From Streptosporangium album (GTDB taxonomy: Bacteria > Actinomycetota > Actinomycetes > Streptosporangiales > Streptosporangiaceae): a DNA stretch of 64,000 nt. The position numbers were made by a program, and so were the translations under genes. The DNA lies in NCBI RefSeq assembly GCF_014203795.1, contig NZ_JACHJU010000001.1, positions 1,302,001-1,366,000 of the forward strand, read 5' to 3'. The notes under the pieces were generated by a model. That model did not search any database. It was not told where the DNA came from and saw only the letters and a list, made by a program, of their open reading frames with translations. Shown piece after piece: positions 52,064 through 60,424 of the stretch. Within the stretch, counting starts at the first letter, position 1. Each line of letters opens with the position of its first letter.

Positions 52064-52629
52064 GACTGCCGTCCATTCTCGTATGTTTCGACGGCATCGG
52101 CGTTCCGGAGGGTCAGCCCAATATCGTCCAATCCCTCCAGCAGCCGCCAGCGGGTGTAGTCGTCGATCTCGAATGCGGCGATCTCATCCGCCCAGCGAAC
52201 CTGGCGTTTCACCAGGTCAACGGTGATTTCCAGACGGGGTTCCGCTTCCACGGCGGCCTGCAGGGCCTCGACCGTGACGGCCGGAAGCACGACGGGCAGC
52301 AGTCCCATCTTGGTGGAATTATTACGGAAGATATCGCCGAAACGGGCCGCGATCACGGCGCGGAAGCCGTACTGCTGCAGCGCCCAGACCGCGTGCTCGC
52401 GCGAGGAGCCGGTGCCGAAGTCGGGTCCGGAGACCAGGATCGAGGCGCCCTCGTGGACGGGGTCGTTCAGGACGAAGGCCGGGTCCTCGCGCCAGGCCGA
52501 GAACAGGCCCTTCTCGAACCCGGTCCGGCTGACCTGCTTGAGCCAGACAGCGGGGATGATCTGGTCGGTGTCCACGTTGCTGCGGCGCAGCGGCACGGCC
52601 CGGCCGGTGTGGGTGGTGAAAGCTTCCAT
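52042..52629 (-). CDS. leuD: 3-isopropylmalate dehydratase, small subunit
   Basis: A 195-residue subunit, [59 protein letters not shown]. With LeuC it isomerises 2- to 3-isopropylmalate in leucine synthesis. GTGSSREHA is the swivelling-domain motif. It follows leuC by 11 bases. Confidence 0.97.
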   Translation of the reverse strand: MEAFTTHTGRAVPLRRSNVDTDQIIPAVWLKQVSRTGFEKGLFSAWREDPAFVLNDPVHEGASILVSGPDFGTGSSREHAVWALQQYGFRAVIAARFGDIFRNNSTKMGLLPVVLPAVTVEALQAAVEAEPRLEITVDLVKRQVRWADEIAAFEIDDYTRWRLLEGLDDIGLTLRNADAVETYENGRQSWLPTTV

Positions 52630-52640
52630 GATCGGGTCTC

Positions 52641-54020
52641 CTAGGCCAGGTCGGCGGGCGCGGTCAGTTTGCCGGTGACGGCGGTCGCTGCGGCGACCTG
52701 CGGGGAGACCAGATGCGTACGGCCGCCCTTGCCCTGGCGCCCCTCGAAGTTGCGGTTGGACGTCGAGGCGCTGCGCTCACCGGGGGCGAGGGTGTCGGGG
52801 TTCATGCCCAGGCACATGGAGCAGCCCGCCTCGCGCCACTCTGCGCCCGCGGCCTTGAACACCTCGTGCAGCCCTTCCTGCTCGGCCTGGAGCTTGACCA
52901 GCATCGAGCCGGGGACGATGAGCGTGCGGGTGACGACCTGACGGCCGCGCAGCACGTCGGCCACGGCCCGCAGGTCCTCCAGACGCCCGTTGGTGCAGGA
53001 GCCGACGAAGACCGTGTCCACCGCCACCTCGCGGAGCGGAGTGCCCGCCGTCAGGCCCATGTACTCCAGCGCGCGCTCGGCGGCGGCCGGGTCGTCGGTG
53101 TCCTGCGGGGCCGGCACCGCGGCCCCCAGGGGAGCACCCTGGCCCGGGTTCGTGCCCCAGGTGACGAACGGGGTCAGCGTCGTGGCGTCGATCTCCACGA
53201 CCGTGTCGAAGACGGCGTCCTCGTCGGTCGTCAGCGACTTCCAGTATTCGACCGCGGCGTCCCAGTCGGCGCCGGACGGCGCGTGGGGACGGCCTTTCAG
53301 GTAGTCGAACGTGGTCTCGTCCGGGGCGATCATGCCGGCCCGGGCGCCCGCCTCGATGGACATGTTGCAGACGGTCATCCGGCCCTCCATGGAGAGCTTG
53401 CGGATGGCCTCGCCGCGGTATTCGACGATGTAGCCCTGGCCGCCCCCGGTGCCGATCTTGGCGATGACCGCCAGGATCAGGTCCTTGGCGGTGACGCCGG
53501 CCGGCAGTTCGCCGGAGACCTCGATGGCCATCGTCTTCGGCCGGTAGGCGGGCAGGGTCTGGGTGGCCAGCACATGCTCCACCTCGGAGGTGCCGATGCC
53601 GAAGGCGATGCCTCCGAAGGCGCCGTGGGTGGAGGTGTGAGAATCGCCACAGACGATCGTCATGCCCGGCTGGGTGAGGCCGAACTGCGGCCCGATGATG
53701 TGCACGACGCCCTGGCCCGCGTCCCCCATGGGGTGCAGCCGGATGCCGAACTCGGCGCAGTTCTTGCGCAGCGTCTCGACCTGGGTGCGGGACACGGGGT
53801 CCTTGATCGGGCCGAGTACGGTCGGGACGTTGTGGTCCTCGGTGGCGATCGTGAGATCGGGCCTCCGGACGGGACGCCCCGCCAGGCGCAGACCGTCGAA
53901 CGCCTGCGGACTGGTCACCTCGTGAATGAGGTGAAGGTCGATGTAGAGGAGATCGGGTTCTCCGTCGGCACGTCGTACGACGTGCTGCTCCCAGACCTTC
54001 TCCGCCAGCGTTCGGCCCAT
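52641..54020 (-). CDS. leuC: 3-isopropylmalate dehydratase, large subunit
   Basis: A 459-residue aconitase-family protein, [20 protein letters not shown]. The [4Fe-4S] cysteines are in VGSCTNGR, plus the pair of [31 protein letters not shown] and [18 protein letters not shown] are standard. AGGAGG precedes ATG 54020. It opens the leuCD operon and is divergent from ndgR, its likely regulator. Confidence 0.97.
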   Translation of the reverse strand: MGRTLAEKVWEQHVVRRADGEPDLLYIDLHLIHEVTSPQAFDGLRLAGRPVRRPDLTIATEDHNVPTVLGPIKDPVSRTQVETLRKNCAEFGIRLHPMGDAGQGVVHIIGPQFGLTQPGMTIVCGDSHTSTHGAFGGIAFGIGTSEVEHVLATQTLPAYRPKTMAIEVSGELPAGVTAKDLILAVIAKIGTGGGQGYIVEYRGEAIRKLSMEGRMTVCNMSIEAGARAGMIAPDETTFDYLKGRPHAPSGADWDAAVEYWKSLTTDEDAVFDTVVEIDATTLTPFVTWGTNPGQGAPLGAAVPAPQDTDDPAAAERALEYMGLTAGTPLREVAVDTVFVGSCTNGRLEDLRAVADVLRGRQVVTRTLIVPGSMLVKLQAEQEGLHEVFKAAGAEWREAGCSMCLGMNPDTLAPGERSASTSNRNFEGRQGKGGRTHLVSPQVAAATAVTGKLTAPADLA

Positions 54021-54091
54021 GTCGCCTCCTTGCGATCGGCTCTTCCGCACACCACTTGCTTTCTCATATGTCGAGACGGCAGTATCGGTGT

Positions 54092-54808
54092 ATGGACAAC
54101 TCTAGCGGAGTCGGCGTACTCGACAAGGCCGTGCTCGTGCTCAATGCCCTTGAAGCCGGTCCGGCGTCCCTCGCCCAGCTCGTCCAGGCCACCGGCCTGG
54201 CACGCCCCACCGCCCATCGGCTCGCCGTCGCTCTGGAACACCATCGCATCGTCTCCCGGGACACACAGGGCCGGTTCGTACTGGGACCGCGGCTGTCGGA
54301 GCTGTCCACGGCCGCCGGGGAGGACCGGCTGCTGGCCGTCGCCTCGCCGGTGCTGGCCCAGCTCCGGGACCTGACCGGGGAGAGCGCCCAGCTTTACCGG
54401 CGGCAGGGTGACGAGCGGGTGTGCGTGGCGGCCGCCGAGCGGTCCAGCGGGCTGCGCGACACCGTGCCGGTCGGTTCGGCCCTGCCGATGCTCGCCGGAT
54501 CGGCGGCGCAGATCCTGCTGGCCTGGGAGGAGCCGGACCGGCTCCACCGCGGCCTGCGCGGGGCCAAGTTCACCGCGGCGACACTGGCGAGCGTCCGGCG
54601 CAGGGGCTGGGCGCACAGCGTCGGCGAGCGCGAGCAGGGCGTGGCCAGCGTCTCGGCGCCGATCCGGGGTGTGGGCGGCAAGGTGGTCGCCGCGGTCTCG
54701 GTCTCCGGGCCGATCGAGCGTCTGACCCGGACTCCGGGCAGGATGCACGCCGCCCCCGTGGTCACCGCCGCGGAGCGGATCACCGAATCGATGCGACGGG
54801 CCAACTGA
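54092..54808 (+). CDS. ndgR: IclR-family regulator NdgR
   Basis: A 238-residue regulator with an N-terminal winged HTH ([40 protein letters not shown]) and a C-terminal IclR effector domain ([40 protein letters not shown]). In Streptomyces the same-position gene ndgR controls leucine, methionine and cysteine genes, including leuCD. The divergent gap of 71 bases to leuC would carry its site; I see no perfect palindrome in it. Confidence 0.94.
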   Translation: MDNSSGVGVLDKAVLVLNALEAGPASLAQLVQATGLARPTAHRLAVALEHHRIVSRDTQGRFVLGPRLSELSTAAGEDRLLAVASPVLAQLRDLTGESAQLYRRQGDERVCVAAAERSSGLRDTVPVGSALPMLAGSAAQILLAWEEPDRLHRGLRGAKFTAATLASVRRRGWAHSVGEREQGVASVSAPIRGVGGKVVAAVSVSGPIERLTRTPGRMHAAPVVTAAERITESMRRAN

Positions 54809-54859
54809 ACCATGCGATATGGGGAGGCGAGCACCCTTGCGGCCCCCTAGGCTGGGGAG

Positions 54860-56596
54860 GTGACAGATCGCATCGAGGCCGCTGCCGTTGAACTGCGTCC
54901 CCTGCTCCAAGAATTCATCCTCTGGGCGCGCGAGAACGCACCCGGCAGCGATTCCAACCTGGTCGGCCCGGTGGCCCTGTGGCACCGGCTGATCGCCTCA
55001 GACGACGTCGGCCGCTGGAGGCGGAACGATCTGCGCACCGTGCTTCTCGACCGGATGCCGCAGGTCGTGGAGGACCCGGACGCCGCCGCCGACGGCATGG
55101 TCGCGTCGGTCCGCGCCTACCTCACCTTCCTGTCGGAGACCGACCGGCTCGTCAGGGGCTCCGCCTCGCTCAAGGATCTGCTCGCCGAGCTCGACGACCT
55201 GGAGGACGACTTCGTCGACGCGATGGAGGACGTCGCCGTCGACGAGGACGACGACTACGACGACGACGAGGAGTCCGAGGGGCTGGGTGACTTCGAGCCG
55301 TTCGCGGACGAGCTCGCCGAGCTGCCGACGATCCGGCTCCGCCCCGACGCCGAGCTGGCCGTGGCCACCCGGGGGGCGAGCTTGATCACCAAGGCGCGCG
55401 ACCTCGCGATCTGGGTCGGATCCGAGCGCCAGGTGGGTGAGGCGAGCCTGCTCACCGACGCCGAGATCCTCGAAGCCCTCGCCGCTCTGGGACTGCCGGT
55501 GCCCACCGGGAGCGGCAAGTCTCTGTCCGACTCGGTGCCCGCGCTCTGGAACATCTGGAACCTCGCGATCGACCTGGACTTCCTCCAGCCCGAGGGCGAG
55601 GACACAGTCAGCGCCGACGACGACACCGCCGACTGGCCCTTCGACGAGGACGACGACGCTCTGGACGTCTGGATGGCCGGCCTCCACTCGGTCGACTACG
55701 GCGACCCCGAGCTTGAGGACGAGGACGCCACGATCGCCCTGTCGGGGCTGACCCGGGCGCTGCTGGTCAGGGTGCTCCTGGCGACCGGTTCCAAGCCGCT
55801 GGCCGAGCTCCGCACCGAGCTGGCGGAGGCCGTCGCCGAGTACGACGAGCAGGGCGCGGACGCCTGGGCCGCGGCCATCGCGCAGTACGGCGACCCGCTC
55901 ACCCCGGTGCTCGACTGGCTGACCGGCTACGGCATGGTCGAGGTCGAGCACGATCAGGTACGGCTGACGCCGCTCGGCATGGAGGGCGTGGTCCACCTCG
56001 CGGACGACGCCGACATCGAGCTGGACGCCCGTCCCGCCATCGACGCGATGACGGCCCTGGATCTGCTCTCGTTCAGCGCGGAGCTGCCCGAGGAGGAGGC
56101 GGACGCCGAGTTCGCCGCCTGGATGGAGCTGCGCGAGCCCGATCGGGCCGCCAAGGAGTTGCTGGAGGCGGCGGCCGAGGACGACGCGGACGCCCTGGTC
56201 CGGGTCCAGGCGGCCAGCATGGTGGGCTCGCTCGGCGAGGTGGCCGTGCCCGCGTGGCAGGATGCCCTCGACGAGCCGTCCCTGCGCCCCTACGCGGCCA
56301 CCCACCTGGCCCAGCTCGGCGTCGACGACGCTCCGCCGCCCACCCAGGCCGACACCCACTGGCTGATCCTCGACATGCTGACCATCTCCGCCGGTCTCGG
56401 CCGGCCGGAGTTCGTCAGCAGCCTGGACGACATCGGCAACGTGCCGAACCTGGTCAACCTGCTCGACGTGATCTGGAAGGTGCCGCACCCGCACCTGGAG
56501 GAGCTGCTGGAGGCGATCGGCCTCGCCCACCCGGACAAGCAGGTGGGCAAGGCCGCCAAGCGGGCCCTGTTCAAGGCCCGCTCCACGCACAACTGA
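54860..56596 (+). CDS. Large acidic protein of unknown function with HEAT-like end
   Basis: A 578-residue protein. Residues 1-110 look helical (TDRIEAAAVELRPLLQEFIL, WARENAPGSD). Residues 115-150 form an acidic linker (DEDDDYDDDEESEG). Residues 150-430 contain two similar alpha-rich lobes with acid-rich turns (DDDTADWPFDEDDDALDVW). The end, about 440-578, has repeats like RVQAASMVGSLGEVAVPAWQ, PYAATHLAQLGVDD, which read as HEAT/ARM-like helix pairs. No catalytic motif is seen. The GTG start is 51 bases after ndgR, close enough to share its message. No function can be given. It may be a scaffold that binds basic partners. Confidence 0.85.
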   Translation: MTDRIEAAAVELRPLLQEFILWARENAPGSDSNLVGPVALWHRLIASDDVGRWRRNDLRTVLLDRMPQVVEDPDAAADGMVASVRAYLTFLSETDRLVRGSASLKDLLAELDDLEDDFVDAMEDVAVDEDDDYDDDEESEGLGDFEPFADELAELPTIRLRPDAELAVATRGASLITKARDLAIWVGSERQVGEASLLTDAEILEALAALGLPVPTGSGKSLSDSVPALWNIWNLAIDLDFLQPEGEDTVSADDDTADWPFDEDDDALDVWMAGLHSVDYGDPELEDEDATIALSGLTRALLVRVLLATGSKPLAELRTELAEAVAEYDEQGADAWAAAIAQYGDPLTPVLDWLTGYGMVEVEHDQVRLTPLGMEGVVHLADDADIELDARPAIDAMTALDLLSFSAELPEEEADAEFAAWMELREPDRAAKELLEAAAEDDADALVRVQAASMVGSLGEVAVPAWQDALDEPSLRPYAATHLAQLGVDDAPPPTQADTHWLILDMLTISAGLGRPEFVSSLDDIGNVPNLVNLLDVIWKVPHPHLEELLEAIGLAHPDKQVGKAAKRALFKARSTHN

Positions 56597-56602
56597 CGCG
56601 GC

Positions 56603-56648
56603 GGTCACGGGGCGAGGGCATACGGATCGACCTCCTCGCCCCGTGACC
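56603..56648. terminator. Terminator after the acidic protein gene
   Basis: GGTCACGGGGCGAGG (56603-56617) pairs exactly with 56634-56648, 15 bp around a 16-base loop, six bases after the stop. Confidence 0.7.
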
Positions 56649-56680
56649 CGCCTCCCGGCGCCGTGACCCGCCTCCCGGCG
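56641..56680. repeat. Exact 20-bp tandem duplication
   Basis: The 20 bases at 56641-56660 recur unchanged at 56661-56680 (CCGTGACCCGCCTCCCGGCG). The first copy provides part of the terminator's right arm. The rest of 56681-56807 holds no gene. Confidence 0.9.
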
Positions 56681-56807
56681 CCGGGGGCGACGGACCGGTC
56701 CGGCCGGCTACCTGACGTCCCCGCGCCTCTGCCAGAGCGCCGGCCGTCTCTCTGCCCCCTGCCGGCGCACGGACCTTTCACCGCGCGGCCTCGGGACGGC
56801 GGACCGT

Positions 56808-57773
56808 TCACTCGGGGCCCTCGTGCCAGTCGGGCAGCGGCCGGTAGATGGCCACACCGCTGTTCTCCAGCTCCTCGCGGAGCGCGAAGTACTCCTCGCC
56901 GAACGGGTCCACGCCGTTGAGCGGCATGAGGCCGCGGCGGATGGCCAGATCGTGCGGGGCCAGGGCGGCGGCTTGGGAGAGGTGCCGCTCGGCGGCCTCC
57001 CCACGGCCGTCCCGCAGCAGCCACGCCGCCAGCCGGGCGTGCAACCGGGCCAGGCGCTCGTCGTCGGCGGGGGCGCGCAGTTCCCGGACGGTCGTTCCCG
57101 CGTCACCGTCGATCACCCATCGGCGCAGGGCGGCGGTGGCCCGCTCGGAGGACAGCCCGTTCATCGACCGGAAGGTGTCGGTGGCCGTCATCGTGTCCTG
57201 CGGCCGGGCGATCCGCCCCTCCTCGTCGATCCAGACGACGGTCGGCACGTTGATCACGTTGTAGAGCTCGGCGATCCTGCCGTCGGCGTCGATCACCGCG
57301 GGGTGCGTGACGTCGGCGAGCCACTCCTCGGCGTCCTGCGGGTTACGGTCGAGCGAGACGCTGACCACACTGAAGCCGTATCCCCTGAGCTCCAGGTGCA
57401 GGGCCTCCCACGCGGGCAGGTCGTAGCGGCAGCCGCACCAGGAGGCCCAGAAGACCAGGGCGATCTTGGTCCCGCGCAGGCCGGCGAGCGGGCCGAACTC
57501 CGGGGCGCGGCCGAGGGAGGGCTCGGCGGGCTCACCGATCGCCACCACGCCCTGGTCGAGGTCGGCCACCGCCTGCCTGCCGAGCAGCCCGGCGAAGCTC
57601 ATCAGATCGACGCCGTCCTCGGACTCGGCGGCCGCGGCACGGAACGACGGGATGCAGGCGTCTCCTCTGCACCAGCCGTGCGACTTGCGCTCCCAGCCGA
57701 GGATCGGCGTCCCGTGGGGCACGACCAGTCCGTCGATCTTCTCCTCGCGCCCGCCGGCCAGCAGAGTAATCAT
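56808..57773 (-). CDS. Thioredoxin-fold (ResA/TlpA-like) protein with a CxC active site
   Basis: A 321-residue soluble protein with no signal peptide. Residues 1-85 are an extra N-terminal domain with HGWCRGDACIPSF (Cys35, Cys40). The thioredoxin fold spans about 86-215: LRGTKIALVFWASWCGCRYD (Cys113, Cys115), FSVVSVSLDRNPQDAEEW, and the cis-Pro loop NVPTVVWIDEEG. TlpA/ResA proteins have W-C-G-P-C; here the Pro is missing and the pair is C-G-C, which leaves the fold but shortens the redox loop. Residues 235-321 are helical repeats like TPR (ARLAAWLLRDGRGEAAERHL). ATG 57773 is chosen since an upstream M lies in the operators. A cytosolic disulfide or peroxide-sensing role is possible but unproven. 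Confidence 0.8.
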   Translation of the reverse strand: MITLLAGGREEKIDGLVVPHGTPILGWERKSHGWCRGDACIPSFRAAAAESEDGVDLMSFAGLLGRQAVADLDQGVVAIGEPAEPSLGRAPEFGPLAGLRGTKIALVFWASWCGCRYDLPAWEALHLELRGYGFSVVSVSLDRNPQDAEEWLADVTHPAVIDADGRIAELYNVINVPTVVWIDEEGRIARPQDTMTATDTFRSMNGLSSERATAALRRWVIDGDAGTTVRELRAPADDERLARLHARLAAWLLRDGRGEAAERHLSQAAALAPHDLAIRRGLMPLNGVDPFGEEYFALREELENSGVAIYRPLPDWHEGPE

Positions 57774-57784
57774 CTTCAACCCCC

Positions 57785-57831
57785 ATTGGATAGTGTCGGT
57801 TTCCAATTATTGGACAGTGACGCTATCCAAT
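57785..57831. promoter_or_regulatory. Two tandem 23-bp operators upstream of the redoxin gene
   Basis: ATTGGA-N11-TCCAAT occurs at 57785-57807 and again at 57809-57831, one base apart. In both copies the centre begins YAGTGWCGST, so the copies agree at 19 of 23 bases. They are 12 bases ahead of the redoxin start and so would overlap its promoter or leader. No regulator gene is nearby. Confidence 0.8.
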
Positions 57832-57869
57832 CAAGGGGTGAACTCGGAAATATGCTCTGGAAAAACAGA

Positions 57870-57901
57870 AAACCCCCGAAAGCATCTGCTTTCGAGGGTT
57901 T
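57870..57901 (-). terminator. Terminator of the tRNA cluster
   Basis: AAACCC and CGAAAGCA (57870-57884) pair with TGCTTTCG and GGGTTT (57887-57901), one mismatch, loop of two bases. Read on the minus strand it is followed by TTTTCTGTTTTT, so it ends the tRNA-Gln/Glu/Glu transcript nine bases after the last tRNA. Confidence 0.9.
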
Positions 57902-57909
57902 CACCGATG

Positions 57910-57982
57910 TAGCCCCGACCGGATTCGAACCGGCGCTACCGCCTTGAGAGGGCGGCGTCCTAGGCCACTAGACGACGGAGCC
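57910..57982 (-). tRNA. tRNA-Glu (anticodon CTC)
   Basis: A 73-base cloverleaf on the minus strand: acceptor GGCTCCG / CGGGGCT with G-U pairs at the end, discriminator A, D-arm GTCTAGTGGCCTAGGAC, anticodon stem CCGCC/GGCGG with loop CTCTCAA (anticodon CTC), T-arm GCCGGTTCGAATCCGGT. No CCA is encoded. It reads GAG. The third gene of the cluster. Confidence 0.95.
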
Positions 57983-58000
57983 TTGCGAAGATGACAGTGG

Positions 58001-58073
58001 TAGTCCCGACCGGATTCGAACCGGCGTTACCGCCTTGAGAGGGCGGCGTCCTAGGCCACTAGACGACGGGACC
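58001..58073 (-). tRNA. tRNA-Glu (anticodon CTC), second copy
   Basis: A 73-base tRNA, almost identical to the first (acceptor GGTCCCG / CGGGACT, discriminator A, same D-arm, anticodon loop CTCTCAA and T-arm). It differs mainly in the acceptor stem and one base of the variable region, so the two are duplicated copies that have kept stem pairing by paired changes. Confidence 0.95.
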
Positions 58074-58134
58074 ATACACACTGTCGCCGGATCCGGGGGG
58101 ACCGGATCCGCAACATCCCCCGAAGGAGATGCAG

Positions 58135-58206
58135 CTGGGGTACCAGGACTCGAACCTAGAACAACTGAACCAGAATCAGCCGTGTTGCCAATTACACCAT
58201 ACCCCA
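58135..58206 (-). tRNA. tRNA-Gln (anticodon CTG)
   Basis: A 72-base tRNA: acceptor TGGGGTA / TACCCCA, discriminator G, anticodon loop TTCTGGT (anticodon CTG, reading CAG), T-arm with GGTTCGAGTCC. First of three tRNA genes on the minus strand. In organisms that lack GlnRS it is charged with Glu by GltX and then amidated by GatCAB; gltX is 2.2 kb away. Confidence 0.95.
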
Positions 58207-58380
58207 CCGCGTTTGACCCCCTTGCGGGGTTCGCTGGCGACTCCGAAAGAATAGCCCAGGTTGGGGGCCAAGACCAAAACGATTGACGACCGCCCGGTCC
58301 CGGTGGTGCCGGAGTGCGGCCGAGGGTCCGTTATGTAACGCTGCTATCCGAGATCTATCCGCACGTGAGGAGCCCGTACC

Positions 58381-60357
58381 TTGGCTGAGAACCCCTTCTT
58401 CGCCCCCAGCACGCTGCCCTACGCGCTGCCGGACTTCGGCGCGATCCGGGAGGAGCACTACCTGCCCGCGTTCGAGCGGGGCATGGCCGACCAGCTGCGG
58501 GAGGTCGAGGCGATCGCCGGCGACCCCGCCCCGGCGACGTTCGCCAACACGGTCGAGGCCCTGGAGCGCTCGGGCCAGGTCCTGAAGCGGACCGCGACGG
58601 TCTTCTTCAGCATCGCCTCCTCCGACACCACCGACGGCATCCGGGAGATCGAGACCGAGATCTCCCCCAGGCTGACCAAGCACGACGACGCCATCCGGCT
58701 CAACCGCGCCCTCTACCAGCGGATCAAGCAGGTCACCACGGAGGACCCGGAGGAGGCGTGGCTGCTGGAGAAATACCGGGTGGACTTCGTCCGGGCCGGC
58801 GCCGACCTGTCCGAGGCCGAGCAGGAGCGGCTGAAGGGGCTCAACGAGGAGCTGACCAGGATCGCCACCGCCTTCCCGCAGAACCTGCTGACGGCCTCCA
58901 CCGCCTCGGCTCTGGTCGTCGAGGACGTCAAGGAGCTCGACGGCCTCTCCGAGAGCGCGATCAAGGCGATCGAGAAGGACGGCACGTACACCCTGCCGCT
59001 GCTCAACTTCACCAACCAGCCCGCCCTCGCCGAGCTGACCGACAGGCAGACCCGCAAGAGGCTGTACGAGCTGTCGGTGAACCGGGCGCCGGAGAACTTC
59101 GACCTGGCCGTCAGGCTGGCGACGCTCCGCGCCGAACGGGCCGCCCTGCTCGGCTACCCCAACCACGCCGCCTACTCCGTCGCCGACCAGACGGCCAAGA
59201 CCACCGAAGCGGTCGAGGAGATGCTCGGCAAGCTGGTGGGCCCGGCGACGGCCAACGCCCGCCGCGAGGCGGAGCTGCTGAGCGAGGAGGCCGGCTTCCC
59301 GATCGAGGCGTGGGACTGGTCTTTCTACGCGGAGAAGGTGCGCAAGGCCCGCTACGACTTCGACAGCTCCGAGCTACGCCCCTACTTCGAGCTGAACCGG
59401 GTGCTGCGCGACGGCGTCTTCCACGCGGCCGGCGAGCTGTACGGGATCACCTTCACCGACCGGGACGATCTGGCCGGTTACCACCCGGACGTGCGGGTCT
59501 TCGAGGTGTTCAACGCGGACGGCTCGGAGCTGGGCCTGTTCGTGTTCGACCCCTACGCCCGTCCCACCAAGCGCGGCGGCGCGTGGATGAACAACCTGGT
59601 GGACCAGTCGCACCTGTTCGGCGACCTGCCCGTGGTGATGAACAACCTCAACATCACCAAGCCCGCCGAGGGCCCGACGCTGCTGACCTTCGACGAGGTC
59701 AACACCGCTTTCCACGAGTTCGGCCACGCCCTGCACGGCCTGTTCTCCGACGTCCGCTTCCCCCGGGTCTCCGGGACCGAGGTGCCGCGCGACTTCGTGG
59801 AGTACCCCTCGCAGGTCAACGAGATGTGGGCCACCTGGCCGTCGGTGCTCGCCAACTTCGCCCGGCACCACGAGACCGGCGAGCCGGTCCCCGCGGAGCT
59901 TCTGGAGAAGATGAAGGCGGCCGAGAAGTTCAACCAGGGCTTCGCGACCGTGGAGTATCTCGCCGCGGCGCTGCTCGACTGGGCATGGCACAAGCTGGCC
60001 GCCGGGGAGAGGGTCGAGGACGCCGAGGCGTTCGAGGCCGCGGCCCTGGAGCGCGCCGGGATCGCCTCCGACCTGGTCCGCAGCCGTTACCGGACCAACT
60101 ACTTCGCGCACATCTTCTCCGGCGGCGTGGGCCACTACAGCGCCGGCTACTACTCCTACATCTGGAGTGAGGTGCTGGACGCCGAGAGCGTCGAGTGGTT
60201 CAAGGAGAACGACGGCCTCAAGCGCGCCAACGGCGACCACTTCCGGTCCGCCCTGCTGTCGGTCGGCGGATCCAAGGACGTGATGGAGGCGTTCCGCGAC
60301 TTCCGCGGCCGCGACCCGCGCATCGAGCCGCTCCTGGAGCGCCGCGGCCTGGCCTGA
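58381..60357 (+). CDS. M3 family metallopeptidase (oligopeptidase/dipeptidyl carboxypeptidase type)
   Basis: A 658-residue cytosolic zinc peptidase. The zinc motif FHEFGHALHG has His445, Glu446 and His449; downstream Glu is in PSQVNEMWA. FFAPSTLPYALPDFGAIREE opens the N-domain, and HYSAGYYSYIWSEVLDAESV closes the active site cleft. Length is near that of Dcp/oligopeptidase A. It trims short peptides, such as those left by larger proteases. The start is TTG (58381) with GAGGAG upstream, an uncommon start codon. Confidence 0.93.
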   Translation: MAENPFFAPSTLPYALPDFGAIREEHYLPAFERGMADQLREVEAIAGDPAPATFANTVEALERSGQVLKRTATVFFSIASSDTTDGIREIETEISPRLTKHDDAIRLNRALYQRIKQVTTEDPEEAWLLEKYRVDFVRAGADLSEAEQERLKGLNEELTRIATAFPQNLLTASTASALVVEDVKELDGLSESAIKAIEKDGTYTLPLLNFTNQPALAELTDRQTRKRLYELSVNRAPENFDLAVRLATLRAERAALLGYPNHAAYSVADQTAKTTEAVEEMLGKLVGPATANARREAELLSEEAGFPIEAWDWSFYAEKVRKARYDFDSSELRPYFELNRVLRDGVFHAAGELYGITFTDRDDLAGYHPDVRVFEVFNADGSELGLFVFDPYARPTKRGGAWMNNLVDQSHLFGDLPVVMNNLNITKPAEGPTLLTFDEVNTAFHEFGHALHGLFSDVRFPRVSGTEVPRDFVEYPSQVNEMWATWPSVLANFARHHETGEPVPAELLEKMKAAEKFNQGFATVEYLAAALLDWAWHKLAAGERVEDAEAFEAAALERAGIASDLVRSRYRTNYFAHIFSGGVGHYSAGYYSYIWSEVLDAESVEWFKENDGLKRANGDHFRSALLSVGGSKDVMEAFRDFRGRDPRIEPLLERRGLA

Positions 60358-60371
60358 CGGCCGTCATCGCG

Positions 60372-60401
60372 CGTACGGCCCGCCACCGGGCGGGCCGTAC
60401 G
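60372..60401. terminator. Terminator between the M3 peptidase and gltX
   Basis: CGTACGGCCCGCC (60372-60384) and its exact complement (60389-60401) form a 13-bp stem with a 4-base loop, between convergent genes. Confidence 0.85.
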
Positions 60402-60424
60402 GTCACGGGACCCCGGGTGCCGGT

